Of a stretch of DNA of 28,245 bases, positions 7,682 through 16,586 are shown piece after piece. Where the stretch lies: positions 1-28,245 of the forward strand of contig CAZSQG010000057.1 of assembly GCA_964608615.1 (NCBI GenBank), written 5' to 3'. Numbering within the stretch: position 1 is the stretch's first letter; each line of letters begins with the position of its first letter. The stretch is from CALEUX01 sp964608615. Lineage in GTDB: Bacteria; Bacteroidota; Bacteroidia; Bacteroidales; Marinilabiliaceae. The translations under genes and the position numbers were made by a program. The notes beneath the pieces were generated by a model. It had not been told where the DNA came from, searched no databases, and worked only from the letters and a program-made list of their open reading frames with translations.

Positions 7682-8515
7682 ATGACATCTGACCATCACG
7701 AACAACTCAGTCTGAAGCAAAAATTATATCAGATTATTTTTGAAGCTAACACGCCAGCTGGCAGACGTTTTGATATTCTGCTGCTTGTGGTAATAGTTAT
7801 TAGCATAGCTCTGGTGATGCTTGAGAGCATCCCCTCCATTAAAAAGGCTTATGGTATGGAACTTACCGGGTCTGAATGGCTGATAACCTTATTGTTCACC
7901 ATTGAATATGTATTCAGAATTTTCTGTTCTCCCAAGCCTGGCAAGTATATTTTTAGTTTTCTGGGAATAATCGACCTTCTGGCAATTATTCCAACCTTTT
8001 TTTCTTTTCTATCGCCCGATGCACAAGCCTTCGTAGTCATCCGGGCAATCCGTTTATTAAGAATTTACCGTATACTAAAACTCTATCATTTCATCCGGGC
8101 TAGCAACCTTCTTGTTTTGGCTCTACAAAGAAGCGCACGTAAAATCCTGATATTTATGATGTTTATTGTCATACTAGTGATTATGCTGGGTAGTATTATG
8201 TATGTGGTTGAGGGAGGCCAAAATGGGTTTTACAGTATACCTCTGAGCATATATTGGGCAGTGATAACACTTACAACGGTTGGCTACGGAGATATTGTTC
8301 CCCTCACTGCTCTGGGAAAATTCATTGCAACCTTTATTATGCTGTTAGGCTACAGTATACTGGCTATTCCAACGGGAATTGTAACCGTTGAGATGTCGCG
8401 CACCTTTAACGAAGCGACCGATAATAACAAAAAATGCACCAACTGTGGTGAGCCCAATCATACACCAGAAGCTAATTATTGCAGGATATGTGGTGAAAAA
8501 TTAACCACCAATTAA
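7682..8515 (+). CDS. Six-helix voltage-gated-type potassium channel with C-terminal zinc ribbon
   Basis: From the ATG the protein has 277 residues. Segment S1 is near 31-50, further helices lie at about 65-110, and the S4-like segment has regularly spaced Arg121, 124, 127 and 130 in RAIRLLRIYRILK. S5 is near 155-175, the pore filter is TTVGYGD (198-204), and S6 follows. TVGYGD is the classic potassium filter, so it should conduct K+ across the inner membrane with voltage sensitivity. The C-terminus carries CTNC (252-255) and CRIC (267-270), a small zinc ribbon in place of the common cytosolic RCK or cyclic-nucleotide domain. An in-frame TTG at 7589 would add 31 residues but precedes the predicted promoter, so I prefer 7682. 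It stands alone between suf and the HD gene. Confidence 0.9.
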   Translation: MTSDHHEQLSLKQKLYQIIFEANTPAGRRFDILLLVVIVISIALVMLESIPSIKKAYGMELTGSEWLITLLFTIEYVFRIFCSPKPGKYIFSFLGIIDLLAIIPTFFSFLSPDAQAFVVIRAIRLLRIYRILKLYHFIRASNLLVLALQRSARKILIFMMFIVILVIMLGSIMYVVEGGQNGFYSIPLSIYWAVITLTTVGYGDIVPLTALGKFIATFIMLLGYSILAIPTGIVTVEMSRTFNEATDNNKKCTNCGEPNHTPEANYCRICGEKLTTN

Positions 8516-8848
8516 CAAATACATTATTTACCCTGTTGGGAAAAGAATACTTATATAAAGGATTAAGGGGTTTCATTGGAAACAATCTGAATAAAAATAT
8601 ATATACAGTGTTAATCAGCTTATTGAATAATCAAAATGCTTAAATTTATATAAGTTAGTAGTAAATTAGCTTTAACCAGTTGCACTAATAGGCTTGTTGT
8701 TGAAATTGAATTTGAAATATACAACTGAGTTGCCACAAGTTCAACTGTTTAAAATTATATTTCGATTTATTAAGAACGCGTTACTAATTGAAATCAGAAA
8801 GCTTAATCAGAATATAGAGGATTTAAGAATAGACTGGAATAAACTAAT
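8516..8848. other. Intergenic gap upstream of the HD-domain gene (333 bases)
   Basis: This AT-rich stretch contains no convincing gene or terminator hairpin. TAGGCTTG at 8689-8696 is one mismatch from the TAnnTTTG box and could be the HD gene promoter, with a leader of about 150 bases. That is weak evidence. Confidence 0.4.
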
Positions 8849-10099
8849 ATGGGATTTAATTCGAAAACCACCAATAAAAATAAAATCATTAACGACCCGG
8901 TTCATGGGTTTATTACTGTGCCTACCGAGTTACTGTATCATTTAATTGAACATCCGTTCTTTCAACGGTTACGCTGGATTAAGCAGTTGGGAATGACTTC
9001 GCTGGTTTATCCCGGCGCTACGCATACTCGCTTTCAGCACGCCATTGGTTGCATGCATCTTATGAGTCAGGCCGTGGAAACATTACGGCAAAAGGGTTAC
9101 GGAATATCCGATGAAGAGTCTGAATCGGTGCATGCTGCCATATTGATGCATGATCTTGGGCATGGGCCTTTTTCACATGTTTTGGAAACTTCTTTGGTTC
9201 AAGGTGTTCCCCACGAAGAGATTTCATTGTTATTTATGGAACGTTTGAATATTGAATTCAAGGGAAAGCTTTCAATGGCTATTGATATTTTCACCAATCG
9301 CTACCAAAAGAAGTTTCTGCATCAGTTGGTATCCAGTCAGCTTGATATGGACCGTCTGGATTACCTGAGACGTGATAGTTTTTATACCGGAGTATCCGAA
9401 GGGATCGTCAGCTCCGATCGCATAATAAAGATGTTACGAGTGCATAACGATCAATTGGTTGTGGAGTCGAAGGGTATTTATTCCATAGAGAAATTCTTGG
9501 TTGCCCGACGACTAATGTACTGGCAGGTTTATTTGCATAAAACGGCTTTAGTTGCTGAAAAAATGCTTATTAATGTTTTAAGAAGGGCTAGGTACCTGTC
9601 GCAAATGAACAATGTTCCACAGCCCTCGCCCTTTTTGGAATTCTTTTTTAAGAATCAACTTACCATAAATGATTTCCGAAACAACGGAGAGGTACTCACC
9701 AATTTTGCGCGGCTTGATGATAACGACATTATGAGCGCACTTAAAATCTGGGCTTTTCATACTGATAAAGTTTTGTCGACTTTGGCGGGTGGGCTTCTTC
9801 GACGTAACCTTTTGGCAATTGAAATACAGGAAAAGCCATTTAATGAAGAGAAAATCGCAAGCATGGTAAGTAATGTTAAAGAAGTTCTTGGCCTTGAGGA
9901 TGATGATCAAACAGGTTATTTTGTTTTTACGGGAACTATATCGAACAATGCGTATAGTATAAAGGATGATAAAATTAATATTCTTTACCGCGACAATGTG
10001 ATAAAAGATATTTCAGATGCATCGGATATGCTTGATTTGTCGGTTTTGGGCAAAACAGTGATAAAACATATTCTTTGTTTCCCAAAATTAATTATATGA
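8849..10099 (+). CDS. HD-superfamily phosphohydrolase (dGTPase-like)
   Basis: This 416-residue cytosolic protein belongs to the HD phosphohydrolase group that includes YdhJ- and dGTPase-like enzymes. Seen are NDPVHGFI (15-22), the first metal-ligand region RFQHAIGCMHL with His64, the HD pair in MHDLGHGPFSH (His101-Asp102), and QLDMDRLDYLRRDSFY (about 164-179). All metal ligands of the HD site therefore appear present. The remaining half is helical and less conserved. Family members hydrolyse nucleotides such as dGTP, but the substrate here cannot be read from sequence. It precedes lpxD by 187 bases in the same direction and is probably a separate unit, since lpxD has its own candidate promoter. 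Confidence 0.9.
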   Translation: MGFNSKTTNKNKIINDPVHGFITVPTELLYHLIEHPFFQRLRWIKQLGMTSLVYPGATHTRFQHAIGCMHLMSQAVETLRQKGYGISDEESESVHAAILMHDLGHGPFSHVLETSLVQGVPHEEISLLFMERLNIEFKGKLSMAIDIFTNRYQKKFLHQLVSSQLDMDRLDYLRRDSFYTGVSEGIVSSDRIIKMLRVHNDQLVVESKGIYSIEKFLVARRLMYWQVYLHKTALVAEKMLINVLRRARYLSQMNNVPQPSPFLEFFFKNQLTINDFRNNGEVLTNFARLDDNDIMSALKIWAFHTDKVLSTLAGGLLRRNLLAIEIQEKPFNEEKIASMVSNVKEVLGLEDDDQTGYFVFTGTISNNAYSIKDDKINILYRDNVIKDISDASDMLDLSVLGKTVIKHILCFPKLII

Positions 10100-10262
10100 A
10101 CTGGCTTCAAAAGTAAGGGATGGAAGATAGGTGATAATTTAGTATACAAAAAAAAATCCCGAATAACCTGATTCATTGTATTGCTTTGGGATTACTCTGT
10201 AACCCTTAACACAATCAATTTTGCATGTGATTATTCCTCTTTTTTTAAGCAAGATATTTTTG

Positions 10263-10270
10263 TAGTTTTG
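10263..10270 (+). promoter_or_regulatory. Candidate -7 box (TAGTTTTG) for the lpxD operon
   Basis: TAGTTTTG followed by C fits the Bacteroidota box. The expected -33 position holds a T-run rather than a clear TTTG. Transcription would start near 10277, about 10 bases before the lpxD ATG. Confidence 0.5.
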
Positions 10271-10286
10271 CAGCAAATTTTTACCA

Positions 10287-11318
10287 ATGGAATTAACCGC
10301 TCAACAAATTGCGCAATTATTAGATGGTGTCGTTGAAGGCGACCCACATGCTATTGTAAGGGATATTACGAAAATTGAGGATGGGAAGGCCGATACCTTA
10401 ACGTTTCTGGCCAATCCAAAATATTCTCCTTTCATTTATTCAACTAAAGCTTCAGTTGTTATAGTTAATAAGGGGTTTGTGGCTGAACAACCTGTGAAAG
10501 CAACGCTTATCAGAGTTGAAGATGCCTATCAGGCTTTGGCAAAGTTATTACAGATGTACCAGGAGTCATTGCCAAGGAAGGCTGGGATTGAGCAACCTTC
10601 ATTTATTAGTTCGACTGCCAAAATGGGTGATTTTGTGTATGTAGGGGCATTTGCCTATGTAGGTGATAATGTTCAGATTGGTAAAAATGTTCAGATATAT
10701 CCCCAGACTTATATTGGTGAAGGTGTTGAAATAAAAGATAATACCATTATTTACGCAGGAGTAAAAATATATAAAGGATGTAAAATTGGAGCTAACTGTG
10801 TTATCCATTCGGGTGCAGTTATTGGATCGGATGGATTTGGTTTTGCACCTAATGCCGAAGGTAAATTTGATAAAATCCCTCAAATTGGAATCGTAATATT
10901 AGAAGATAATGTAGAGGTGGGTTCAAACACAACCATTGATCGCGGTACAATGGGTGCAACCATAATACATAAAGGTGTAAAATTGGATAACCTTATTATG
11001 ATTGCGCATAACGTGGAGGTTGGCGAAGATACTGTGATGGCAGCTCAGTCAGGAATTGCCGGAAGCACAAAAATTGGGAAAAATGTTATGTTTGGTGGGC
11101 AGGTTGGTGTTGCCGGTCATCTTAAGATTGCTGATGGTGTTAAGGCAGGTGCTCAAACGGGAATTGGCGGAAATATTAAACAAGAAGGAATCACTATAAT
11201 GGGATCACCTGCTTTTCAAGCTATGCAATACAATAAAGCTTCTGTGGTTTTTAGAAATCTTCCGGATTTGAAGAACAGAATTGAGAAGTTGGAAAAAGAC
11301 AAATTGACTGACAAATAA
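10287..11318 (+). CDS. lpxD: LpxD, UDP-3-O-acylglucosamine N-acyltransferase
   Basis: LpxD adds the N-linked 3-hydroxyacyl chain to UDP-3-O-acyl-glucosamine, the third step of lipid A synthesis, using acyl-ACP in the cytosol. The 343 residues show an N-terminal uridine-binding domain (about 1-100) and then a left-handed beta-helix of hexapeptide repeats (about 105-320). The catalytic His241 is in MIAHNVEVGEDT. GSDGFGFAP (about 180-188) and DRGTMGATII are also typical. A helical C-terminal tail closes the chain. It begins the block lpxD, lpxC-fabZ, lpxA, which is the usual Bacteroidota arrangement. LpxC follows after 94 bases. Confidence 0.96.
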   Translation: MELTAQQIAQLLDGVVEGDPHAIVRDITKIEDGKADTLTFLANPKYSPFIYSTKASVVIVNKGFVAEQPVKATLIRVEDAYQALAKLLQMYQESLPRKAGIEQPSFISSTAKMGDFVYVGAFAYVGDNVQIGKNVQIYPQTYIGEGVEIKDNTIIYAGVKIYKGCKIGANCVIHSGAVIGSDGFGFAPNAEGKFDKIPQIGIVILEDNVEVGSNTTIDRGTMGATIIHKGVKLDNLIMIAHNVEVGEDTVMAAQSGIAGSTKIGKNVMFGGQVGVAGHLKIADGVKAGAQTGIGGNIKQEGITIMGSPAFQAMQYNKASVVFRNLPDLKNRIEKLEKDKLTDK

Positions 11319-11412
11319 ATCAGGTTTTTATTTTAATAGGTAAAACATATCACTATTGGAGGTCTTCTTATAATAAAACCAGATCTCTGAAATATTAAAT
11401 AAATGAACAAAA

Positions 11413-12813
11413 ATGGGTGAAAAACAAAGGACCATAGGAAAAGCTGTATCACTCAGCGGCCCAGGGTTACATACAGGGATTAATGTAACACTTACGTTGA
11501 ATCCTGCTGAAGATAATTTTGGGTTCCGTTTCAGAAGAATTGATTTGGAGGGAACGCCTGTTGTAAGAGCCCTGATTGATCATGTGGTTTATACCCAACG
11601 TGGAACTGTTTTGCAGGAAGGGGAGGCCAAAATAAGTACAATAGAGCATTGCCTGGCGGCCTTACGCGGGTTGGGTGTTGATAACTGCCTGATTGATGTA
11701 GATGGTCCTGAAGCTCCTATCTTGGATGGTAGTGCAAAATTGTTTGTGGAAGCTATTTTAAATGCCGGACTCGTAGAACAAAATGCCGATCGTGAGTATT
11801 TTGAAGTTCGTGAAAAGATGATGGTTGAGGATCCGGAAACAGGTGGTTACATAATTGCGCTTCCTGACAACCAATTCTCAGCCCAGGTAATGATATCATT
11901 TGACATGTCGCTTTTGCTTGCCAATCAGTATGCAACACTTAACTCGATGGATGATTTTGTAAATGAAATCAGCCCGTGTCGAACTTTTGTGTTTTTACAT
12001 GAGTTGGAGCCGCTTCTTAAAAATAACCTGATAAAGGGAGGAGATCTTGATAATGCTATTATTATTATTGATAAGCCAGTAACTCAGGAAGAACTTGACC
12101 ATTTGTCAACATTGTTTAATAAGCCCAAGATTGAGGTAAAGCCAACAGGAATACTAAACAATCTGGATCTTCATTTTACCAATGAGCCTGCTCGTCATAA
12201 ACTACTGGATGTAATTGGTGATATGGTGCTTTGTGGAAGCGCTGTTAAAGGACGAATCATAGCTAATAAGCCGGGACATAAGATTAATGCAGAATTTACA
12301 AGATTGCTTCGAAAGGAAATAAGGAAGCGGCAGTTGAAGATTGAGGCTCCCGCTTATAATCCCAATATTGAACCGGTATTTAGCATCAATCAGATAAGGA
12401 ATTTACTCCCTCACAGGTATCCTTTTTTGTTGGTTGACAAAGTGATAGATCTTCAGGAGAAAAGTATTGTGGGTTTGAAAAACGTAACCTATAATGAACC
12501 CTTTTTTATGGGTCACTTCCCGGAAGAACCAGTGATGCCAGGTGTCCTTTTGGTAGAGGCCATGGCGCAATGTGGAGGTATTCTTGTGCTTAGTCAGATA
12601 GAAGATCCTCATACCTATAGTACTTACTTTCTGAAACAGGATAATATTAAGTTCAGGAAAAAGGTAGTTCCCGGAGATACTGTTATTTTTAAGCTGGAAT
12701 TCATGACCGAAATGCGGCGGGGTATGGCTAATATGAAAGGGACTGCTTTTGTGGGTGACAATATTGTTGCGGAAGGTGAATTTATGGCACAAATAGTTAA
12801 GAACAAGGAATAA
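11413..12813 (+). CDS. lpxC/fabZ: Fused LpxC deacetylase / FabZ 3-hydroxyacyl-ACP dehydratase
   Basis: Residues 1 to about 305 are LpxC, the zinc deacetylase that commits UDP-3-O-acyl-GlcNAc to lipid A. Glu78 and His79 lie in STIEHCLAAL, zinc ligands His262 and Asp266 in RHKLLDVIGD, and His289 near the end of the domain. Residues from about 320 to 466 are FabZ, which dehydrates 3-hydroxyacyl-ACP in fatty acid elongation. Its motifs are LLPHRYPFLLVD (331-342), catalytic His368 in MGHFPEEP, and Glu382 in LLVEAMAQ. Both halves look intact. The fusion is a known Bacteroidota trait and couples two uses of 3-hydroxyacyl-ACP. It lies between lpxD (94 bases) and lpxA (71 bases) on one strand. Confidence 0.97.
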   Translation: MGEKQRTIGKAVSLSGPGLHTGINVTLTLNPAEDNFGFRFRRIDLEGTPVVRALIDHVVYTQRGTVLQEGEAKISTIEHCLAALRGLGVDNCLIDVDGPEAPILDGSAKLFVEAILNAGLVEQNADREYFEVREKMMVEDPETGGYIIALPDNQFSAQVMISFDMSLLLANQYATLNSMDDFVNEISPCRTFVFLHELEPLLKNNLIKGGDLDNAIIIIDKPVTQEELDHLSTLFNKPKIEVKPTGILNNLDLHFTNEPARHKLLDVIGDMVLCGSAVKGRIIANKPGHKINAEFTRLLRKEIRKRQLKIEAPAYNPNIEPVFSINQIRNLLPHRYPFLLVDKVIDLQEKSIVGLKNVTYNEPFFMGHFPEEPVMPGVLLVEAMAQCGGILVLSQIEDPHTYSTYFLKQDNIKFRKKVVPGDTVIFKLEFMTEMRRGMANMKGTAFVGDNIVAEGEFMAQIVKNKE

Positions 12814-12884
12814 AATTTTACAAAGATTAGATAAGAGCCATAGCAGGGCAAATTAAACTTAATGATGAATTTTAAAATTAAATA

Positions 12885-13682
12885 ATGAAGCAACCATTAG
12901 CCTATATACACCCGGAAGCAAAAATTGCTCCCAATGTAGTTATTGAACCATTTGTTACAATTGATAAAAATGTAATAATCCAAGAAGGAACTCGTATTGG
13001 AAGCAATGCTACTATTTTGGAAGGAACAAGAATTGGTAGAAATTGTAATATTTTTCCGGGTGCCGTAATTGGTGCCATTCCTCAGGATTTGAAATTTGTT
13101 GGCGAAGATACTATTGTTGAAATTGGTGATAATACAACTATTCGTGAATTTGTTACTATTAACAGGGGGACAAAAGCTAAAGGAAAAACTGTTATTGGAA
13201 GTAATTGCCTACTAATGGCATATGTGCATGTTGCCCATGATTGTGTTATTGGCGATCAGGTTATTCTTGTAAATAGCGTACAGGTTGCAGGTGAGGTAGT
13301 TATAAATGACTGGGCCATTGTTGGTGGTTTGTCAGCAATTCATCAGTTTGTTCATATTGGGGCACATGCTATGATTTCAGGAGGTTCGCTTGTGAGCAAA
13401 GATGTACCTCCATTTGTTAAAGCGGGAAGAGAACGTCTTTCGTATGTTGGCGTTAATTCTATTGGACTACGCCGCCGCAATTTTACAAACGAGCAAATAC
13501 GAGATATTCAGGATTGTTATAGAGTATTATTTCAGTCAAGCCTGAATAATACAGAAGCATTATTACATATTGAAGCCGAATTGCCTGCATCAAAAGAGCG
13601 TGATGAGATTATCCTTTTTGTAAAAAACTCAAAAAGGGGGATTATTAAAGGATATCATCCTGATTCAAGAAACGATGATTAA
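12885..13682 (+). CDS. lpxA: LpxA, UDP-GlcNAc O-acyltransferase
   Basis: LpxA performs the first step of lipid A synthesis, moving a 3-hydroxyacyl group from ACP to UDP-GlcNAc. The 265 residues match the E. coli length. The N-terminal two thirds are hexapeptide repeats of a beta-helix. The catalytic histidine is His118 in YVHVAHDCVIGDQ, and the signature IGAIPQDLKF (about 62-71) and INRGT follow family expectation. The C-terminal helical part begins near GLRRRNFTNEQIRDIQ. It is the last gene of the lpx block and ends just before a strong hairpin terminator. Confidence 0.96.
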   Translation: MKQPLAYIHPEAKIAPNVVIEPFVTIDKNVIIQEGTRIGSNATILEGTRIGRNCNIFPGAVIGAIPQDLKFVGEDTIVEIGDNTTIREFVTINRGTKAKGKTVIGSNCLLMAYVHVAHDCVIGDQVILVNSVQVAGEVVINDWAIVGGLSAIHQFVHIGAHAMISGGSLVSKDVPPFVKAGRERLSYVGVNSIGLRRRNFTNEQIRDIQDCYRVLFQSSLNNTEALLHIEAELPASKERDEIILFVKNSKRGIIKGYHPDSRNDD

Positions 13683-13703
13683 GCAAAAGGAATAATTGAC
13701 TAT

Positions 13704-13745
13704 AAAAAAGGAGTATAAAACGTCTGGTTTTATACTCCTTTTTTT
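13704..13745. terminator. Bidirectional rho-independent terminator between lpxA and pdxA
   Basis: A 12-bp perfect stem (13710-13721 with 13727-13738) closes a 5-base loop. It is flanked by A6 on the left and T7 on the right, so it works as a terminator on both strands. It sits between two convergent genes, 22 bases past the lpxA stop and about 26 bases past the pdxA stop. Confidence 0.9.
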
Positions 13746-13770
13746 GTTAATTCGCTAAATTAATTGGTCA

Positions 13771-14832
13771 TTATTCGTCAACTCCCAACGAATTTGTATC
13801 AACTGATTTCAGTGGATTTTTGGATATTTCCACATGCAATTTTCGGTTATTGAACACATCAATAGCCATATACAGAGCAGCTAAAAAAGATTCTTCGCTG
13901 GCCTCATTTAGCCCTGTTATTTCATAAGCTGTACCATGGTCGGGAGATGTTCGGATTATCGATAATCCTGCAGTGTAGTTTACACCTGTTGAGAAGGCAA
14001 GTGCTTTGAACGGAGTTAATCCCTGATCGTGGTACATTGCCAGAATAGCATCAAAAGATGAAATTTGGTCGGCGCCAAATAAGCCATCAGCTGCATAGGG
14101 GCCAAAAGCCATAATGCCTTCCTGACGAGCCGTTTCTAATGCAGGTATGATAACATCAATTTCTTCTTTACCTAATAAACCTGTATCTCCGGCATGGGGA
14201 TTGAGGCCTAAAACGGCTATTCTTGGTTTCCGGATAATAAAATCAACCTTGAGCGAATGATTCAAAATCCGAAGTTTTTCAAGGATTAGCTCTTTGGTAA
14301 TGGCCTCACTTACATCTTTTAATGGAATGTGCCCGGTAACAACTCCTACGCGTAGTTTATTGCTTACTAAAAGCATTAGGGGGTCTCCGTCAAATTCTTT
14401 AGCCAGAAACTCAGTGTGCCCCGGGAACTCAAATTTACTCGACTGAATGACTTTTTTATTGATGGGAGCAGTAACCAGAACATCAACAGCACCCTTTTTG
14501 AGGTCTTCAACGGCTTTTTCGAGTGCCAGATAGGCTGCTTCTCCACTTGTTTCAGTAGGCTTTCCTAATTCAACCCGAATATTGTCGTCAAGGCAATTAA
14601 CAATGTTTATTCGTTTGGAGTGGGCCTCTTCACCTGATCTGATGCTGTTCAGGCTTATGCTGGGTAAATTAAGTGCTTTACGGTGGTAAGCTGCTACTTT
14701 AGATGAACCATATATTACCGGTGTACAAACTTCCAGCATACGGGGGTCGGCAAGGGCTTTAAAAATTACTTCATATCCAATGCCGTTAATATCACCCTGC
14801 GTTATTCCTACCTTTATTTTATCGTTGCTCAT
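13771..14832 (-). CDS. pdxA: PdxA, 4-hydroxythreonine-4-phosphate dehydrogenase
   Basis: PdxA oxidises 4-phospho-hydroxy-L-threonine with NAD+ in the DXP-dependent pathway to pyridoxal phosphate. The 353 residues show GITQGDINGIGYEV near the N-terminus, TAPINKKVI (about 121-129), and the metal-binding histidines His139 in FPGHTEF, His213 in LNPHAGDTG and His268 in MYHDQGL. The block RTSPDHGTAYEI is also present. All metal ligands are intact. It depends on 1-deoxyxylulose-5-phosphate chemistry in the same pathway family as dxr, which is also in this window, though they are not adjacent. It is 110 bases from the aminopeptidase gene upstream. Confidence 0.95.
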   Translation of the reverse strand: MSNDKIKVGITQGDINGIGYEVIFKALADPRMLEVCTPVIYGSSKVAAYHRKALNLPSISLNSIRSGEEAHSKRINIVNCLDDNIRVELGKPTETSGEAAYLALEKAVEDLKKGAVDVLVTAPINKKVIQSSKFEFPGHTEFLAKEFDGDPLMLLVSNKLRVGVVTGHIPLKDVSEAITKELILEKLRILNHSLKVDFIIRKPRIAVLGLNPHAGDTGLLGKEEIDVIIPALETARQEGIMAFGPYAADGLFGADQISSFDAILAMYHDQGLTPFKALAFSTGVNYTAGLSIIRTSPDHGTAYEITGLNEASEESFLAALYMAIDVFNNRKLHVEISKNPLKSVDTNSLGVDE

Positions 14833-14942
14833 CTTTTTTGTATAAATGACTTTTAAATTAACACCTTAAAAATACATCCGATTTTTGGATTGTTAAAATG
14901 AATTAATTAACTAATTGTTTTTTAGGGTTAATTACGAAATTA

Positions 14943-16400
14943 TTATTTCTTATTACAATTAAAATTGTCTACAATGTTTTTAAAGAAGTTGTATAATAAA
15001 CGCACACCTACTCCTGTTCCTCCTATTCTGCGGTAGTTGGTCTCAGTTGAAAGAAACGCCGGCCCGGCAATATCAAGATGAACCCAGGGCGATTCAATAA
15101 AACGGGATAGGAATTTACCGGCTGTAATTGCACCTCCTTCGCGTCCTCCGAGGTTTTTAATATCCGCTACTTCCGATTTTAAACAGGTATCGTAATCGTC
15201 CCAGAAAGGAAACCATACGATTCTTTCGCAAACATTGTTGCCAATGCCGGTTAGTTGATTTTTTATGGCTTCATCAGCTGTTCCCATTCCCACGGAGCCA
15301 TGTTCACCAATGGCCATAATGGCATTTCCGGTAAGAGTTGCAAGGTCAATAACCAGTTGGGGTTCATAATGTTTTGAGAAACTAAGGGCATCAGCCATTA
15401 TCAATCGTCCTTCAGCGTCGGTATTAATAATCTCAACGGTTGTTCCGTTGTGCATTTTCAGGATATCTCCTGGCACAATGGCATTACCACCCGGACGGTT
15501 GTCGGTTGCAGGTATCAGTCCCACAATATGTATTGGCAACTTATTGGCGGCTATGGACGACATGGCTCCTAAAACCGCAGCAGCACCACCCATATCACAT
15601 TTCATGGTATCAAGACTTCCGGGAGCAGTTTTTAAGTTGATGCCTCCAGTATCATATACTATGCCTTTCCCAATCAGAACATAAGGCTTCTTGTTAATGG
15701 CATTTTCAGGTTTCCACTCCATAACCGTGAACGTGGGTGGATCAATACTTCCTTTGTTAACCGCTAATAATCCTCCCATTTTCAGGGATTCTATTTTCTT
15801 TTTGTTGAAGACCTCAGTTTTAATATCCAGCTTTTCCCCAAGGTTGAGAGCCGCCTGTCCAAGCTGCTCAGCATTTAAATGACCAACTGGTTCATTTACC
15901 AAATCCCTGGCTAGAAATACTGATTCGCATACATTAGCAAGTTCAGAAATATTGCATCCTGTAATATCAGGACTAACTACCAGTAATTCAATTTCTTTTT
16001 CAGGCCTTGCATCAGTTTTGTATTTATTAAAGGAGTATGATCCAAGTATAATTCCCTCAGCTAAAGCCATAACTAACGATGGTTTACCACTAATATCAAA
16101 AAGAGCTAAAGATAAAAATCCTTCATCCTTTATCTGTTTAATTATTGTTGCTCCATCACGTCTTATTTGTTCTTTTACCGAATCCAAATCATTGACTTCA
16201 TTGGCTGTAATTATAAAGATCAATTGATCAAGGCGGTTCAGGAAGAGGAGCTTTTTTGGATCATCTTTTTCTTTGCGCAACAAATAATTTAATTCCTTTT
16301 CAGAAATCCCAAAATCCTTAAGTGAGTTTAGTTCCGGAACAATAAAAACTTTGCTGATATCTTCCGAAACGTTTATGGCTGTTCTTATTTTAATTGACAT
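14943..16400 (-). CDS. M17 leucyl aminopeptidase
   Basis: This 485-residue cytosolic enzyme is a two-metal M17 aminopeptidase that removes N-terminal amino acids from peptides. The metal and active-site motifs are complete: GKGIVYDTGGINLK contains Lys245, Asp250 and Lys257, the block MKCDMGGAAAV contains the next aspartate, and NTDAEGRL contains Asp328, Glu330 and Arg332. The N-terminal 160 residues are the less conserved domain of the family. It is close to the PepA/LAP type, but the spacing is not enough to name a subtype. A perfect hairpin without T-tract lies 65 bases upstream of the start and may influence expression. Confidence 0.93.
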   Translation of the reverse strand: MSIKIRTAINVSEDISKVFIVPELNSLKDFGISEKELNYLLRKEKDDPKKLLFLNRLDQLIFIITANEVNDLDSVKEQIRRDGATIIKQIKDEGFLSLALFDISGKPSLVMALAEGIILGSYSFNKYKTDARPEKEIELLVVSPDITGCNISELANVCESVFLARDLVNEPVGHLNAEQLGQAALNLGEKLDIKTEVFNKKKIESLKMGGLLAVNKGSIDPPTFTVMEWKPENAINKKPYVLIGKGIVYDTGGINLKTAPGSLDTMKCDMGGAAAVLGAMSSIAANKLPIHIVGLIPATDNRPGGNAIVPGDILKMHNGTTVEIINTDAEGRLIMADALSFSKHYEPQLVIDLATLTGNAIMAIGEHGSVGMGTADEAIKNQLTGIGNNVCERIVWFPFWDDYDTCLKSEVADIKNLGGREGGAITAGKFLSRFIESPWVHLDIAGPAFLSTETNYRRIGGTGVGVRLLYNFFKNIVDNFNCNKK

Positions 16401-16464
16401 ACTGGTTTTAATAAAAGGATGTAAGTTGGATATATAAGCCTATCCATGCTTTTTTACCGATCGT

Positions 16465-16496
16465 TCAATTAAAAGGCTCTGAGCTCTTTTAATTGA
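16465..16496. repeat. Perfect 11-bp inverted repeat upstream of the aminopeptidase gene
   Basis: TCAATTAAAAG at 16465-16475 pairs perfectly with 16486-16496 around a 10-base centre that can extend the stem (GCT with AGC). No T-tract follows on either strand, so it is not a standard terminator. It lies between the stop of the 123-residue gene and the aminopeptidase start and could be an operator, an RNA hairpin or an atypical terminator. Confidence 0.55.
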
Positions 16497-16586
16497 TAGT
16501 TATGAAGACTATAGAAACAGATATGATCAATTATTCTAAGCCAGCTTTATTGTGGAAAGAACATTGATTATAATTTCTTAAAACAT

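Noticed and set aside
8694..8945. An 83-codon frame starting with TTG upstream of and overlapping the HD gene
   Set aside because: It overlaps the start of the HD-domain gene in another frame, has no recognisable motif, and is typical of chance frames in AT-rich DNA.
10151..10195. ATCCC...GGGAT inverted repeat between the HD gene and lpxD
   Set aside because: A five-pair stem with a loop of about 30 bases and no T-tract on the plus strand is within chance expectation.
11361..11391. GAGGTCT/AGATCTC stem in the lpxD-lpxC gap
   Set aside because: Seven pairs with one wobble and a long loop, no T-tract and no sign of a riboswitch; too weak to annotate.
12403..12893. Long minus-strand frames inside lpxC-fabZ
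   Set aside because: They are antisense to a clearly conserved gene with intact catalytic motifs and show no motifs of their own.
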